In this document: in pieces, positions 1 through 8,081 of the stretch
Layout: the number at the start of each line of letters is the position of its first letter
How positions within the stretch are numbered: the stretch's first letter is position 1
Assembly: GCA_041648505.1 (NCBI GenBank)
Contig: JBAZOY010000034.1
Location: forward strand, 1-26,703
From: JBAZOY01 sp041648505
GTDB taxonomy: Bacteria; Desulfobacterota; Syntrophia; Syntrophales; CG2-30-49-12
Length of the DNA: 26,703 nt
Reading direction: 5' to 3'
Notes under the pieces: generated by a model
Database searches by the model: none
Told to the model about the DNA's origin: nothing
The model's input: the letters and a program-made list of their open reading frames with translations, nothing else
Position numbers and translations under genes: made by a program

Positions 1-39
1 TAAGAAAAGAAACAGCATAACAATAATCATCCTTTTCAT
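1..39 (-). CDS. N-terminus of an exported protein, cut by the left edge
   Basis: Only the first 13 codons are inside the window; they read MKRMIIVMLFLFL. This is a typical start of a signal peptide: two basic residues and then a hydrophobic core. The ATG (39-37, minus) is preceded by GAAGGTG at a normal distance, a good ribosome-binding site, which is the main reason to call it a gene. It lies 74 bases downstream of the patatin-like gene on the same strand and no terminator is visible between them, so the two may be cotranscribed. Function cannot be read. Confidence 0.6.
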   Translation of the reverse strand, partial: MKRMIIVMLFLFL

Positions 40-113
40 ATCATCACCTTCTTTGCTTATTTACTATCGGGAATTTAATAAAATGAGCGCTACCCTGTTC
101 ACCCGACAAATTA

Positions 114-1022
114 TTAAAGTCTGCCTTCCTGTCTCAATCTGGCGAGTAAATTCTGAATAGTCGGCAATACTGCTAATGCCGCCTTTTCTCCTTCCATAAT
201 AGCTTCATTTCTCTTTTCAAAACCGGCTGATCCGATATAACCGACTTTGGGCTTTATAACAACATCGGCCCGGGAAATTTGCGCGGCAGCAAGTTTTGCA
301 TAGGTGATGTTTATGGACTGCAAGATGGTATCTATAGTACCTACCGGCGGTTTTGTATCAAGATCTGCCGAAATATCAACAGCGATAATAAAATCGGCGC
401 CGAATCTTTTGGCAGCATCGACTGCAACGGGGCTTACCACGCCCCCGTCCACATACATCTTGTCTGCAAACTTTGGCGGCCTAAAGACACCGGGGATAGA
501 GCAGCTTGCGCGAACGGCTTTGCCGGTGTTGCCCTGAGCGAAGATAGTTTCTTCACCGCTGGGAATGGCGGTGGAAACCGCGTAAAAGGGAATTCTGAAT
601 TTTTCGATGGGGGTGTTTTGCACTATTTTATTTACAAAATCCTCAAGTTTTTCTCCCTTGATAAAACCATTGTCGGGAATCATAAGATCGACGATATCGG
701 CTTTCTCAATTGTCAGGGCTATCTTTTGAAGCTGAAAGGCATTTAAGCCATATGCATACAAACTGCCGACAAAACTTCCTGCACTGGTTCCCATGATCAT
801 ATGTATGGGGATCCGGTTTGCCTCCAATATCTTCAGAACGCCGATATGCGCAAAACCCCTTGATGCGCCGGCACCGAGCACCAGGGCGATCTTGGCCGGC
901 TTGACGGGCGTAACCGGTGGTCGGATAGTCTCTACGGCCACGGGTGTGCATGAAGCCATAACCATTAGCAAAATAAGCAGGTAAACACACGCTCTTAAAG
1001 TTTTCATGCAATTAATCTTCAT
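114..1022 (-). CDS. Patatin-like phospholipase family lipoprotein
   Basis: Predicted serine acyl hydrolase of the patatin/RssA family, likely acting on lipids at the cell envelope. It shows the oxyanion-hole motif GAGASRG (residues 50-56), the nucleophile elbow GTSAG with Ser80, and the second dyad residue Asp192 in VDGG. The N-terminus has a basic stretch, a hydrophobic core and MVMAS-Cys25, which fits a lipoprotein signal although Met at -3 of the lipobox is not the commonest residue. Length (302 aa) fits a single-domain family member. The ATG at 1022 overlaps the stop of a decayed YchF tail (ATGA). The next Met (codon at 1007) is an equally possible start giving 297 aa. Neither has a strong Shine-Dalgarno. 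Substrate unknown. Confidence 0.9.
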   Translation of the reverse strand: MKINCMKTLRACVYLLILLMVMASCTPVAVETIRPPVTPVKPAKIALVLGAGASRGFAHIGVLKILEANRIPIHMIMGTSAGSFVGSLYAYGLNAFQLQKIALTIEKADIVDLMIPDNGFIKGEKLEDFVNKIVQNTPIEKFRIPFYAVSTAIPSGEETIFAQGNTGKAVRASCSIPGVFRPPKFADKMYVDGGVVSPVAVDAAKRFGADFIIAVDISADLDTKPPVGTIDTILQSINITYAKLAAAQISRADVVIKPKVGYIGSAGFEKRNEAIMEGEKAALAVLPTIQNLLARLRQEGRL

Positions 1023-1143
1023 ACGTTGGAACGAAAGGTAATGGTATCACCATCCTTGATGATATGCTCTTTGCCTCCGTCCGCTCATACTCTTTTAAAA
1101 TGGGTATCCAACGCCTTACTATAACTATTGGGGAATATTTCAT
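1012..1143 (-). CDS. Possible 43-aa ORF upstream of the patatin gene
   Basis: ATG at 1143 is preceded by a strong GGAGG (1150-1154) with normal spacing and by a promoter-like TATAAT, so it has good initiation signals. The predicted peptide begins MKYSPIVIVRRWIPILKEYE and ends VPTYED. It stops at 1012-1014, four bases before the second possible start of the patatin gene, so it could act as a translated leader. Against it: the last two thirds overlap, in another frame, a recognisable remnant of the ychF C-terminus, so the peptide may be a by-product of a deletion. No family recognised. Confidence 0.25.
   Translation of the reverse strand: MKYSPIVIVRRWIPILKEYERTEAKSISSRMVIPLPFVPTYED
1019..1084 (-). 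pseudogene. ychF: Remnant of the C-terminus of ychF (OLA1-type GTPase)
   Basis: In one minus-strand frame the last 21 codons before a TGA (1019-1021) read ADGGKEHII followed by KDGDTITFRSNV. This resembles the conserved YchF/OLA1 ending of the form GK(D/E)-Y-I-V-KDGD-x-x-x-F-x-F-NV (recalled from family knowledge). Just upstream the frame has a TGA where the family usually has Arg (CGA to TGA would explain it), and no GTPase domain can be found upstream before the acetyltransferase gene. The remnant TGA overlaps the ATG of the patatin gene. I read it as the tail of a deleted ychF that was once directly upstream. Confidence 0.55.
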
Positions 1144-1149
1144 CAGGTA

Positions 1150-1176
1150 CCTCCTTATGGCTTATGTATTATACCA
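1150..1176 (-). promoter_or_regulatory. Extended -10 promoter and ribosome-binding site upstream of the patatin gene
   Basis: On the minus strand TGG-TATAAT (1176-1168) is a perfect -10 hexamer with the TGn extension. The -35 region is weak (TTAATT or GTTAAT at 16-17 bp), as is common for extended -10 promoters. GGAGG follows at 1154-1150, serving the ATG at 1143. It probably drives the short leader ORF and the patatin gene. Seen by eye only. Confidence 0.5.
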
Positions 1177-1259
1177 GAAGAGTTATCTTAATTAACGGGC
1201 ATTAACAGTTTTGTCCCTACTTATCTCCCATACCATTCATGTTATTTATGATGCGGTTG

Positions 1260-1868
1260 TTAGCCTGTTTCTTCTCTCCGCCTGGCTCTAGAGATAAACG
1301 TCAGGATATCCTTATCCAGCATCAGTGGCAATAACTGCTCTATTTCTTTATCCTTAAAATTCCACCACTTTAGGTCCAATAGTTGTTCAATAATAGTCGG
1401 CTCATCGAATCTTTTTCTTACCAACCGAGCAGGATTACCGGCATAGATTGCGTATGGTTCTATATCTTTGGTGACTACAGCACGTGCACCGACGACAGCC
1501 CCATCTCCTATTTTTACGCCAGACATAATTACGGCTTCAGTGCCTATCCAAACATCATTTCCGATTATCACGTCACCTTTCGTTTTAGGATGCCCCATGA
1601 TTTGCCGCCCACTTTCCCACAACACATTAAAAGGATATGTTGTTACCCAATCTACCCTGTGTTCTCCCCCCAAAAATATCTTAACTCCTGGTGCTATTGA
1701 GCAAAATGCGCCGATTTTAAAGGTGGCTCCTTCATCCCACGTGCAAATATCCGGGTCACCATACGTACCGCGGCCAATCTCATAATGAGGATATTTTTCA
1801 TGTAATTTTCTGAATCTCTTAGAACGTCGCCCAGTGATAACTTGTTTAAATGATTTTAATATTTTCAT
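1260..1868 (-). CDS. Hexapeptide-repeat acetyltransferase (CatB/Vat-like, XAT class)
   Basis: Predicted acetyl-CoA-dependent O-acetyltransferase of the left-handed beta-helix family, cytoplasmic. Family features: FKIGAFCSIAPGVKIFLGG followed by H-R, then DVIIGNDVWIGTEAVIMSGV, KIGDGAVVGARAVVTKDI and PYAIYAGNPARLVRKRF, as in xenobiotic and polysaccharide acetyltransferases. The usual catalytic His of this class would be the one in the GGEHRVDW segment. I chose the start at MKILKSF (1868), where family members normally begin; a GTG at 1937 would add 23 residues of unlikely sequence. No strong Shine-Dalgarno precedes either. The gene looks more A+T-rich than neighbouring alaS and interrupts a housekeeping cluster, so it may be acquired. 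Real substrate (antibiotic or cell-surface sugar) unknown. Confidence 0.85.
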   Translation of the reverse strand: MKILKSFKQVITGRRSKRFRKLHEKYPHYEIGRGTYGDPDICTWDEGATFKIGAFCSIAPGVKIFLGGEHRVDWVTTYPFNVLWESGRQIMGHPKTKGDVIIGNDVWIGTEAVIMSGVKIGDGAVVGARAVVTKDIEPYAIYAGNPARLVRKRFDEPTIIEQLLDLKWWNFKDKEIEQLLPLMLDKDILTFISRARRREETG

Positions 1869-1980
1869 TATAGTTAACTGCTGTAAGTCAATGATCAAAC
1901 ATGGCGCTTCCCAAGCCACGAATAGAGCTGCTAACACTCAGATTTATTTTTCCTAGGGCCGTCAAATCCGATAAATTCTC

Positions 1981-4614
1981 TTATAGCATTTCCTGCAATT
2001 TGGAGATGGCCTGTTCAAGGTTTTCCGGCTTTGGGCCCCCGGCCTGGGCCATATCCGGCCTCCCGCCGCCGTTTCCTCCCACGAGGGGTGCTATTTCTTT
2101 TATTATCTTTCCGGCATGATAGCGGTCAGTCAAATCCCTGGTCACCAGACAGAGAAGCATGGCTTTACCCTCCGTCCTGCTGCCGAGGAGGATGATGCCG
2201 GATTGTATCCTGTCCCTCAGTTTGTCACCAAAGTCCCGCAGTGTTTTTACATCCGGCGCTTCAACCAGGGTAGCGAGGACGGAGATGCCTTTGATCTCTC
2301 TGACATTGCTTAAAAGATCAGTCGAATCTTTCGCCGCCAGTTTAGCTTTGAGTGTTTCTATCTCCTTCTCAAGGCTTTTCTGGTATCCAAGGAGTTTCTC
2401 CGTTCTGTCCGTTAGGTCGAAGAGATTGACCTTTAAGAGACCGGCCGCCTTTTTCAGTTCGCTTTCCATATTGCGAACGTATCTTATAGCTTCTTTCCCT
2501 GTAACGGCCTCAATACGTCTTACCCCCGCAGCGACAGATGATTCATGGATTATCTTCAGGAGGCCGATATCGCCGGTCCTGGAAACATGGGTTCCTCCGC
2601 ACAGTTCCATGCTGATAGCGCCCATTTTTACAACCCTGACATTTTGTCCGTATTTCTCACCAAAGACTGCCGTAGCACCCATTTTTATGGCCTCACCAAT
2701 GGGTAAAACATCGGTGCTTACCGGGATGTTTTGTCTGATGTAGGCGTTAGCCGTGGTTTCTACGCGTTCCAGTTCGTCGTCTTCAATCTTTGAAAAGTGT
2801 GTAAAATCGAAACGAAGACGCTCCGGGCTGACAAGGGAACCGGACTGTTTGACATGATCCCCGAGAATTTTTTTCAGGGCTGCCTGAAGGATATGTGTGC
2901 CGGAGTGATTGGCTTCCATTGCCCTTCTCTTTTCTGCATCAACAAGCAGTGAAACAACATCTCCTACTTTAGCTTCTCCTTTTGTAACCTTTCCGATATG
3001 GATAAGTAAGTCATCAAGCGGTTTCATGGTATCCGATACGTTAAAACAAAATGCGTCCCCCTCTATACATCCGGTGTCTCCCACCTGTCCGCCGCTTTCA
3101 CCATAAAAAGTGGTCTTTTCAACAATGATCTCGGCATTTTCCCCTTCTGTTATCGCTTCTGCCGGTTGTTCCCCTTTCATAATGGCTATGATGCGCGAAT
3201 TTCCTTCTGTAATCCCTTCATAACCGACGAATGTGGAACTGATGCCGCTGTTTACGAGTTTCAGATAATGTTCCGCCGTGGCCTCTTCACCGCTGCCCTT
3301 CCATGATTCCCTCGCCTTTTCCCGCTGGGTCTTCATTGCCCTGTTAAATCCCTCCATGTCAACGGAGAGACCATCCTCCCGGACAATATCCAGAGTAAGA
3401 TCGGTGGGAAACCCGTAGGTATCGTAAAGTTTGAAAGCTACATCACCGGGGATAGTCTCCTGTCCCGCTTTTTTCAGTGATGTTACTTCCTCCTGGAGAA
3501 TCTTCAAGCCGGCATCGAGGGTTTCCGTGAAACGCTGCTCCTCGTTTGCCACCACCTTCCTGATGAAGGAATTCTTGTCGGCGAGGTCGGGATAGGCATC
3601 TTTCATCACTTCAATCACTACCTGCACAACCTCATGGAGAAACGGCTGGTTGAGGTTAATAAGCTTCCCGTGGCGTGCCGCCCGCCGGAGTATCCTCCTT
3701 AACACGTAGCCTCTTCCCTCATTGCTGGGTAGAACGCCATCGCCTACGAGAAAGGTAAGCGCCCGGCTATGATCGGCGATGATCCTGATGGATATATCGT
3801 CTTTTTCCCTTGTTCCGTAACTTTTTCCGCTTATATTTTCCACGAATCGAATAATATTGTGGAATAGATCGGTATCGTAATTGCTTGCGACGCCCTGGAC
3901 AACCGAGGTCAGGCGTTCAAGACCCATTCCCGTATCGATATTAATATTCGGCAGGGGTGTCGTTTTACCGGATGAATCCCGGTTGAACTGGGTAAAGACA
4001 AGATTCCAGAGCTCGAGGTAACGGTCGCAATCGCAGTCAATGTTACACGACGGTTTGCCGCATCCCGCTCCTTCTCCCTGATCGTAGATGATCTCGGAGC
4101 AGGGACCGCAGGGGCCGGTCTCCCCCATCATCCAGAAGTTGGTCTTTTCCCCCATGCGCACAATACGTTCGGGAGCAATCTTGATTTTTTTATGCCAGAC
4201 GGCAAATGCCTCCTCATCGTCCCTGTAAACGGTTACCCAGAGTTTCTCCTTTGGAAGACCCACGATCTCGGTAAGGTACTCCCACCCCCAGGTGATGGCC
4301 TCTTCTTTCCCGTAATCGCCGAAGGAAAAATTTCCTAACATCTCAAAGAATGTGTGATGACGTGATGTCATCCCTACATTTTCCAGATCATTGTGTTTAC
4401 CTCCTGCCCTGGCGCATTTCTGGACGGTAACCGCCTTCTTGTATGGGCGCTCCTCCCGGTCCAGGAAACAGTTCTTAAACTGCACCATCCCTGCGTTTGT
4501 AAAAAGGAGCGAAGGATCGTCTTTCGGGACGAGGGATGAACTCAAGACCCTTGTATGGGACTTTTCCTCAAAGTATCTTAAAAAACTCTCCCTGATCTCA
4601 CTCGCTCTCATCAT
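1981..4614 (-). CDS. alaS: Alanyl-tRNA synthetase
   Basis: Charges tRNA-Ala with alanine in the cytoplasm. At 877 aa it has the full family length. The N-terminal class II catalytic domain includes MVQFKNCFL and RAGGKHNDLENVG. The editing domain carries the zinc-site residues H570/H574 (HSGTH) and C672/H676 (CGGTH), so mischarge editing should be active. The C-terminal DHHA1 part has GGNGGGRPDMAQAGG. It is the last gene of the cinA-thpR-recA-recX-alaS operon and starts four bases after the recX stop. The start has two Met codons in tandem; AAGGAAAGG lies upstream within the recX 3' end. Confidence 0.98.
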   Translation of the reverse strand: MMRASEIRESFLRYFEEKSHTRVLSSSLVPKDDPSLLFTNAGMVQFKNCFLDREERPYKKAVTVQKCARAGGKHNDLENVGMTSRHHTFFEMLGNFSFGDYGKEEAITWGWEYLTEIVGLPKEKLWVTVYRDDEEAFAVWHKKIKIAPERIVRMGEKTNFWMMGETGPCGPCSEIIYDQGEGAGCGKPSCNIDCDCDRYLELWNLVFTQFNRDSSGKTTPLPNINIDTGMGLERLTSVVQGVASNYDTDLFHNIIRFVENISGKSYGTREKDDISIRIIADHSRALTFLVGDGVLPSNEGRGYVLRRILRRAARHGKLINLNQPFLHEVVQVVIEVMKDAYPDLADKNSFIRKVVANEEQRFTETLDAGLKILQEEVTSLKKAGQETIPGDVAFKLYDTYGFPTDLTLDIVREDGLSVDMEGFNRAMKTQREKARESWKGSGEEATAEHYLKLVNSGISSTFVGYEGITEGNSRIIAIMKGEQPAEAITEGENAEIIVEKTTFYGESGGQVGDTGCIEGDAFCFNVSDTMKPLDDLLIHIGKVTKGEAKVGDVVSLLVDAEKRRAMEANHSGTHILQAALKKILGDHVKQSGSLVSPERLRFDFTHFSKIEDDELERVETTANAYIRQNIPVSTDVLPIGEAIKMGATAVFGEKYGQNVRVVKMGAISMELCGGTHVSRTGDIGLLKIIHESSVAAGVRRIEAVTGKEAIRYVRNMESELKKAAGLLKVNLFDLTDRTEKLLGYQKSLEKEIETLKAKLAAKDSTDLLSNVREIKGISVLATLVEAPDVKTLRDFGDKLRDRIQSGIILLGSRTEGKAMLLCLVTRDLTDRYHAGKIIKEIAPLVGGNGGGRPDMAQAGGPKPENLEQAISKLQEML

Positions 4615-4618
4615 AGGA

Positions 4619-5098
4619 TCAATATTCCTTTCCTTCTCTTTCTAACATTTCAAAAAACATCCCGGCAGGAAAACCTCTCATCAGCAGGTTCTGCCTCAAT
4701 CTTCTGATCTCTTTATCATTCAGGTCGGCAATCATCCGGCCTTTTGCCCTTTTATCGATAAGTCTCCCGATGGCCTCCCTCTCGGAGATCTCTTCTCTGG
4801 CCGCATCAATTGCCTCTCCAATCGACTCTCCGGAAATTCCCTTTTTTCTGAGGCTCATCTCGATCCTTAGATTTCCGAGGAGCCTGTTTACCGCGAGGCT
4901 GCGAGCCCAATTTGTGGCGAAGGAATTGTCGTCCAGATATTTCCGTTCGAGGAGATAAACTGTAACACTGTCTATAACGTGGTCGTCAAAACCTCTCTCT
5001 TTCAGCTTTGCCCGTAATTCCATCTTACTTCTCGCCCGCAGCGAAAGGAGACGAAGGGCCCTCTGCTTCGCCCTTTTAAGAAGGTGGTCATCCTCCAT
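4619..5098 (-). CDS. recX: Regulatory protein RecX
   Basis: RecX-family modulator that binds RecA filaments and restrains recombinase activity. The 159-aa all-helical protein contains the family patterns LLSLRARSKMELRAKLKERG with F-D-D, then LLERKYLDDNSFATNWARS, and the C-terminal repeat LRQNLLMRGFPAGMF. It lies 10 bases downstream of recA; AGGAT at the recA stop is the likely ribosome-binding site, suggesting coupled translation. This arrangement is the classical recA-recX pair. Confidence 0.95.
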   Translation of the reverse strand: MEDDHLLKRAKQRALRLLSLRARSKMELRAKLKERGFDDHVIDSVTVYLLERKYLDDNSFATNWARSLAVNRLLGNLRIEMSLRKKGISGESIGEAIDAAREEISEREAIGRLIDKRAKGRMIADLNDKEIRRLRQNLLMRGFPAGMFFEMLEREGKEY

Positions 5099-5108
5099 CC
5101 GTAATTTT

Positions 5109-6149
5109 TTATCCTATGTCTTTTGGTTTTCCTGCTGGTTCTACATGTTTTGGTTTGAGTCCAACCTTCTCCCGCACCGTCTCTTCGATCTCCTTTAAGG
5201 TATCTTTATTTTCCTTGAGGAATACCCTGGTATTATCTCTTCCCTGACCGAGTCTCTCACCTTTGTAGGAATACCATGCACCGCTTTTTTCCACGATCCC
5301 TTTTTCCACGGCAAGATCAAGGATATCGCCTTCTTTCGAGATGCCCTCTCCGAAGATAACGTCAAATTCAGTCTCTCTGAAGGGTGGCGCCAGTTTGTTC
5401 TTTACCACTTTGACTTTTGTCCGCATGCCGATGACTTCCTGTCCTGATTTGATGGGACTTATCTTCCTGATGTCGAGGCGCATGCTGGAATAAAATTTGA
5501 GTGCATTCCCACCTGTTGTTGTCTCCGGGGAGCCGAAGAAGACCCCTATCTTCATCCGCAATTGATTAATAAAGATTACCGAAGTTTTGGACTTACTGAT
5601 ACTGGCTGTAAGTTTGCGAAGTGCCTGGGACATCAATCTTGCCTGGAGCCCCATCTGGGCATCTCCCATATCCCCTTCGAGTTCTGCTTTGGGCACAAGA
5701 GCAGCTACGGAGTCAATGACAAGAACATCCAGAGCCCCGCTCCTTACAAGGGTTTCAGCGATCTCGAGTGCCTGTTCGCCCGTGTCGGGCTGAGAGATGA
5801 GGAGGTCGTCCGTATTCACCCCGATCTTCCTTGCGTAGCCGACATCCAGGGCATGCTCGGCATCAATAAAGGCGGCCATACCGTTCTGTTTCTGTGCCTC
5901 GGCAACTATGTGTAGAGCCAGGGTGGTCTTGCCACCGGATTCAGGGCCAAATATTTCTATGACCCTTCCCCGGGGAATCCCTCCCGTACCGAGGGCGGCA
6001 TCAAGACTGAGTGAGCCGGTGGGTATCACCGGGACATCTGAAATCTGTTCTCCGCCACCCAGCCTCATGATGGAACCTTTTCCAAACTGCCGTTCAATTT
6101 GGGTGATGGCAAGCTCCAACGTCTTTTCTCTATCCAGATCTAATCCCAT
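5109..6149 (-). CDS. recA: Recombinase RecA
   Basis: ATP-dependent strand-exchange protein for homologous recombination and, in most bacteria, co-protease for LexA in the SOS response. With the start chosen here it is 346 aa, normal for RecA. Walker A is GPESGGKTT (from residue 68), followed by FIDAEHALD, VLVIDSVAALVPKAELEG (Walker B), INQLRMKIGVFFGSPETTTG (loop L2 region) and GGNALKFYSSMRLDIRK. Loop-region wording VFFGSPE differs slightly from the common VMFGNPE. The ATG at 6149 is preceded by GGAGGTG four bases away; an in-frame upstream ATG at 6206 lacks this. No separate operator lies directly in front of recA: the gap to thpR is only 32 bases, so control probably comes from the promoter upstream of cinA. 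Confidence 0.98.
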   Translation of the reverse strand: MGLDLDREKTLELAITQIERQFGKGSIMRLGGGEQISDVPVIPTGSLSLDAALGTGGIPRGRVIEIFGPESGGKTTLALHIVAEAQKQNGMAAFIDAEHALDVGYARKIGVNTDDLLISQPDTGEQALEIAETLVRSGALDVLVIDSVAALVPKAELEGDMGDAQMGLQARLMSQALRKLTASISKSKTSVIFINQLRMKIGVFFGSPETTTGGNALKFYSSMRLDIRKISPIKSGQEVIGMRTKVKVVKNKLAPPFRETEFDVIFGEGISKEGDILDLAVEKGIVEKSGAWYSYKGERLGQGRDNTRVFLKENKDTLKEIEETVREKVGLKPKHVEPAGKPKDIG

Positions 6150-6181
6150 AATCACCTCCTCCATCTCTTGATAAATATGAT

Positions 6182-6766
6182 TTATACTCCTTGAAAGGGG
6201 AACCATGCCAGCTTTGTATAAATGGCGCCCTTTGGTGTCAGGTCGCTCTTTAAAAGGGTAAGGCCATCGGCTTGAAACTGTCCGGCAACATAATTTTCTT
6301 TTTCTTCCACAACCTTGGCCAGGCCTGTCAGCCCTTTCGGTGATTTAATTCTGCCCATTGTTAAATGCGGACGGAAAGACCGCGCCTCCTTTTTAAAACC
6401 ACAATCCTGAAAACCATAGTCCATGGTCTCCTGGAGTTTTATGAGCGGCGCCACGTCGCCATTTATCCCGAGCCAGATTATGCGAGGCCGCATTATACTC
6501 GGGAATACTCCAATGGTTCTGACATTCAAAGAAAGCGGCTTAACATTGGCAAGACTCCTTTCAACCACGCGGCTGAGATTTGCTACGTCATCTCCGGAAA
6601 TATTACCAAAAAATTTCAGCGTCAGATGTATCCCTTCCGGTCTTCCCCAGCTGATAATCCCTTGGATGGTCTTTTTCAGGAGTTTCTGAATATCGGTGAT
6701 TTTGATCAGGATCTCTCCAGGCAGCTCAACGGCAAGAAATGACCTTGTCGTCTTTTCTTCAGTCAT
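6182..6766 (-). CDS. thpR: RNA 2',3'-cyclic phosphodiesterase (2H superfamily, ThpR/LigT)
   Basis: 2H phosphoesterase that opens 2',3'-cyclic phosphates on RNA ends; older name 2'-5' RNA ligase. The two signature tetrapeptides are present: HLTL (in GIHLTLKFFG) and HLTM (in FRPHLTMGRI). Length 194 aa is normal. Its ATG lies inside the last codons of cinA (8-base overlap, ATGACTGA) with GGAGAG upstream, so translation is coupled to cinA. Placement between cinA and recA is a recurring arrangement in several bacterial groups. Confidence 0.93.
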   Translation of the reverse strand: MTEEKTTRSFLAVELPGEILIKITDIQKLLKKTIQGIISWGRPEGIHLTLKFFGNISGDDVANLSRVVERSLANVKPLSLNVRTIGVFPSIMRPRIIWLGINGDVAPLIKLQETMDYGFQDCGFKKEARSFRPHLTMGRIKSPKGLTGLAKVVEEKENYVAGQFQADGLTLLKSDLTPKGAIYTKLAWFPFQGV

Positions 6767-8015
6767 TTCTGGTCTCTCCGGTGAGGTATCTCTTGAGCAT
6801 CATGAGCGCCGACTGGGAAGAGATAATCTTGGTCTTTCTCCTGCCCCACCGGTAAAAAAAACGGTGGCAGATGCTCTTTTTGTCGTCTGCGAGAGCAATA
6901 AAAACGGTGCCTACCGGTTTTTCCTCCGTTCCTCCTGTGGGACCTGCAATCCCGGTTACAGCCAGGCCCAGATCCGTCTTCCCCAGTTTCCTCACCCCTT
7001 CCGCCATGAGGAGTGCCGTCTGTTCACTCACCGCGCCAAATTCACGCAAAACATGCTCAGGAACCCCGAGAAGTTCGGTCTTGGATGTATTGCTGTAAGT
7101 AACCACTCCTCTTTCTAGAAAGGCAGAGCTTCCCGGCACGTCCGTAAGGCGGTCGGTAATCAGCCCGCCGGTACATGATTCGGCCACGGCAAGGGTCAGT
7201 TTCTTATCTGTGAGAAATGAGGCAATAACCCCTTCGATGGTATCTTGATCATAGGCAAAGATGTAATTCTGAAGTCTGCTTTTGACATGATCTTCTGCCT
7301 TGCTGATCCTCTCCTTTGCTTCTGCATCGGTGGTATGCCTTGATATGAGGACAATGTAGTTTTCCGGAAAGTTAGGGTAGAACCCGATGCTCACCCCCAG
7401 GCCGGCGAAATCGACATCGGCCAGTGCCTGATCTACAGCTGCCTCAGCGATGCCGAACAGCTTGATGGTTTTAGTTTTAATATACTGCGCCGTCTCTGTT
7501 GATTCTCTCCTGAGGATGGGGATTACGCCCTCCGGCAGCATCCTTTTGACTTCAGCAGGGACGCCCGGAATGACGGTAACGATCCTGCCATTTCTCTTCA
7601 GGGAGAATCCCCATGCTGTCCCTGTGGGATTACATATTGCCTCGGCGCCTTCAGGGAATACGGCCTGTTTGGCGTTGTTCTGCGTCCATTTGATGCGGTG
7701 TTTTTCAAAGATGTCCTTTATATGTTTGAGGATATTCTCATCGGTGTAGAGCTTGAGATCAAAGGCCATGGCAATGGCCGCCGTGGTAATGTCGTCGGCC
7801 GTGGGACCAAGACCGCCGGTTACGATCAGGGCATCGGAAATACCTATAATCCAGTCCAGACCATTCCTGATGGTGTTTTCATCATCACCGACAGACATCA
7901 TTGCCGATACTTGCCATCCCTGGGCATTCAATTCCCGGGCAATGAAAGAGGAATTCGTATCCTTTGTTCTTCCGCTGGTTAACTCATTACCAACAGTCAG
8001 TATACCGACTTTCAC
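6759..8015 (-). CDS. cinA: CinA: COG1058 (MoaB-like) domain plus NMN amidohydrolase (PncC-type) domain
   Basis: Two-domain protein of 418 aa. The N-terminal half (about 1-170) is MoaB/MogA-like and in CinA proteins hydrolyses ADP-ribose-type pyridine nucleotide breakdown products: VGILTVGNELTSGRTKDTN, VTGGLGPTADD, VIPGVPAEVKRM. The C-terminal half (about 255-405) is the nicotinamide-mononucleotide deamidase domain: AVAESCTGGLITDRLTDVPG, VTYSNTSKTELLGV, VTGIAGPTGGTEEKPVGTV. Start is GTG with GGAAGGAA seven bases upstream. As first gene of the recA operon it links pyridine nucleotide salvage, and historically competence, with recombination. Full length, no damage seen. Confidence 0.96.
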   Translation of the reverse strand: MKVGILTVGNELTSGRTKDTNSSFIARELNAQGWQVSAMMSVGDDENTIRNGLDWIIGISDALIVTGGLGPTADDITTAAIAMAFDLKLYTDENILKHIKDIFEKHRIKWTQNNAKQAVFPEGAEAICNPTGTAWGFSLKRNGRIVTVIPGVPAEVKRMLPEGVIPILRRESTETAQYIKTKTIKLFGIAEAAVDQALADVDFAGLGVSIGFYPNFPENYIVLISRHTTDAEAKERISKAEDHVKSRLQNYIFAYDQDTIEGVIASFLTDKKLTLAVAESCTGGLITDRLTDVPGSSAFLERGVVTYSNTSKTELLGVPEHVLREFGAVSEQTALLMAEGVRKLGKTDLGLAVTGIAGPTGGTEEKPVGTVFIALADDKKSICHRFFYRWGRRKTKIISSQSALMMLKRYLTGETRND

Positions 8016-8052
8016 TTAAAAATTCCTTCCGGACTCTTTTTTCCTGTGAGAG

Positions 8053-8081
8053 ATTATAACATTTCTTGAGTTCTTTCGAAA
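8053..8081 (-). promoter_or_regulatory. Promoter of the cinA-thpR-recA-recX-alaS operon
   Basis: Reading the minus strand: TATAAT (8058-8053) is a perfect -10, preceded by TGT (TGn extended -10). At 17-bp spacing the -35 position is TTTCGA (8081-8076), a partial match. Transcription would begin near 8046, leaving a leader of about 30 bases before the cinA GTG. The -35 box lies inside one of two TTTCGAAAC repeats. Confidence 0.65.

Noticed and set aside
1869..1980. TATAAT at the acetyltransferase start as its promoter
   Set aside because: The hexamer overlaps the ATG itself, so transcription would begin inside the gene, and no -35 is properly spaced.
2159..2743. 194-codon plus-strand frame inside alaS
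   Set aside because: Antisense to the strongly conserved alaS editing and C-terminal regions; the translation shows no domain and there is no ribosome-binding site.
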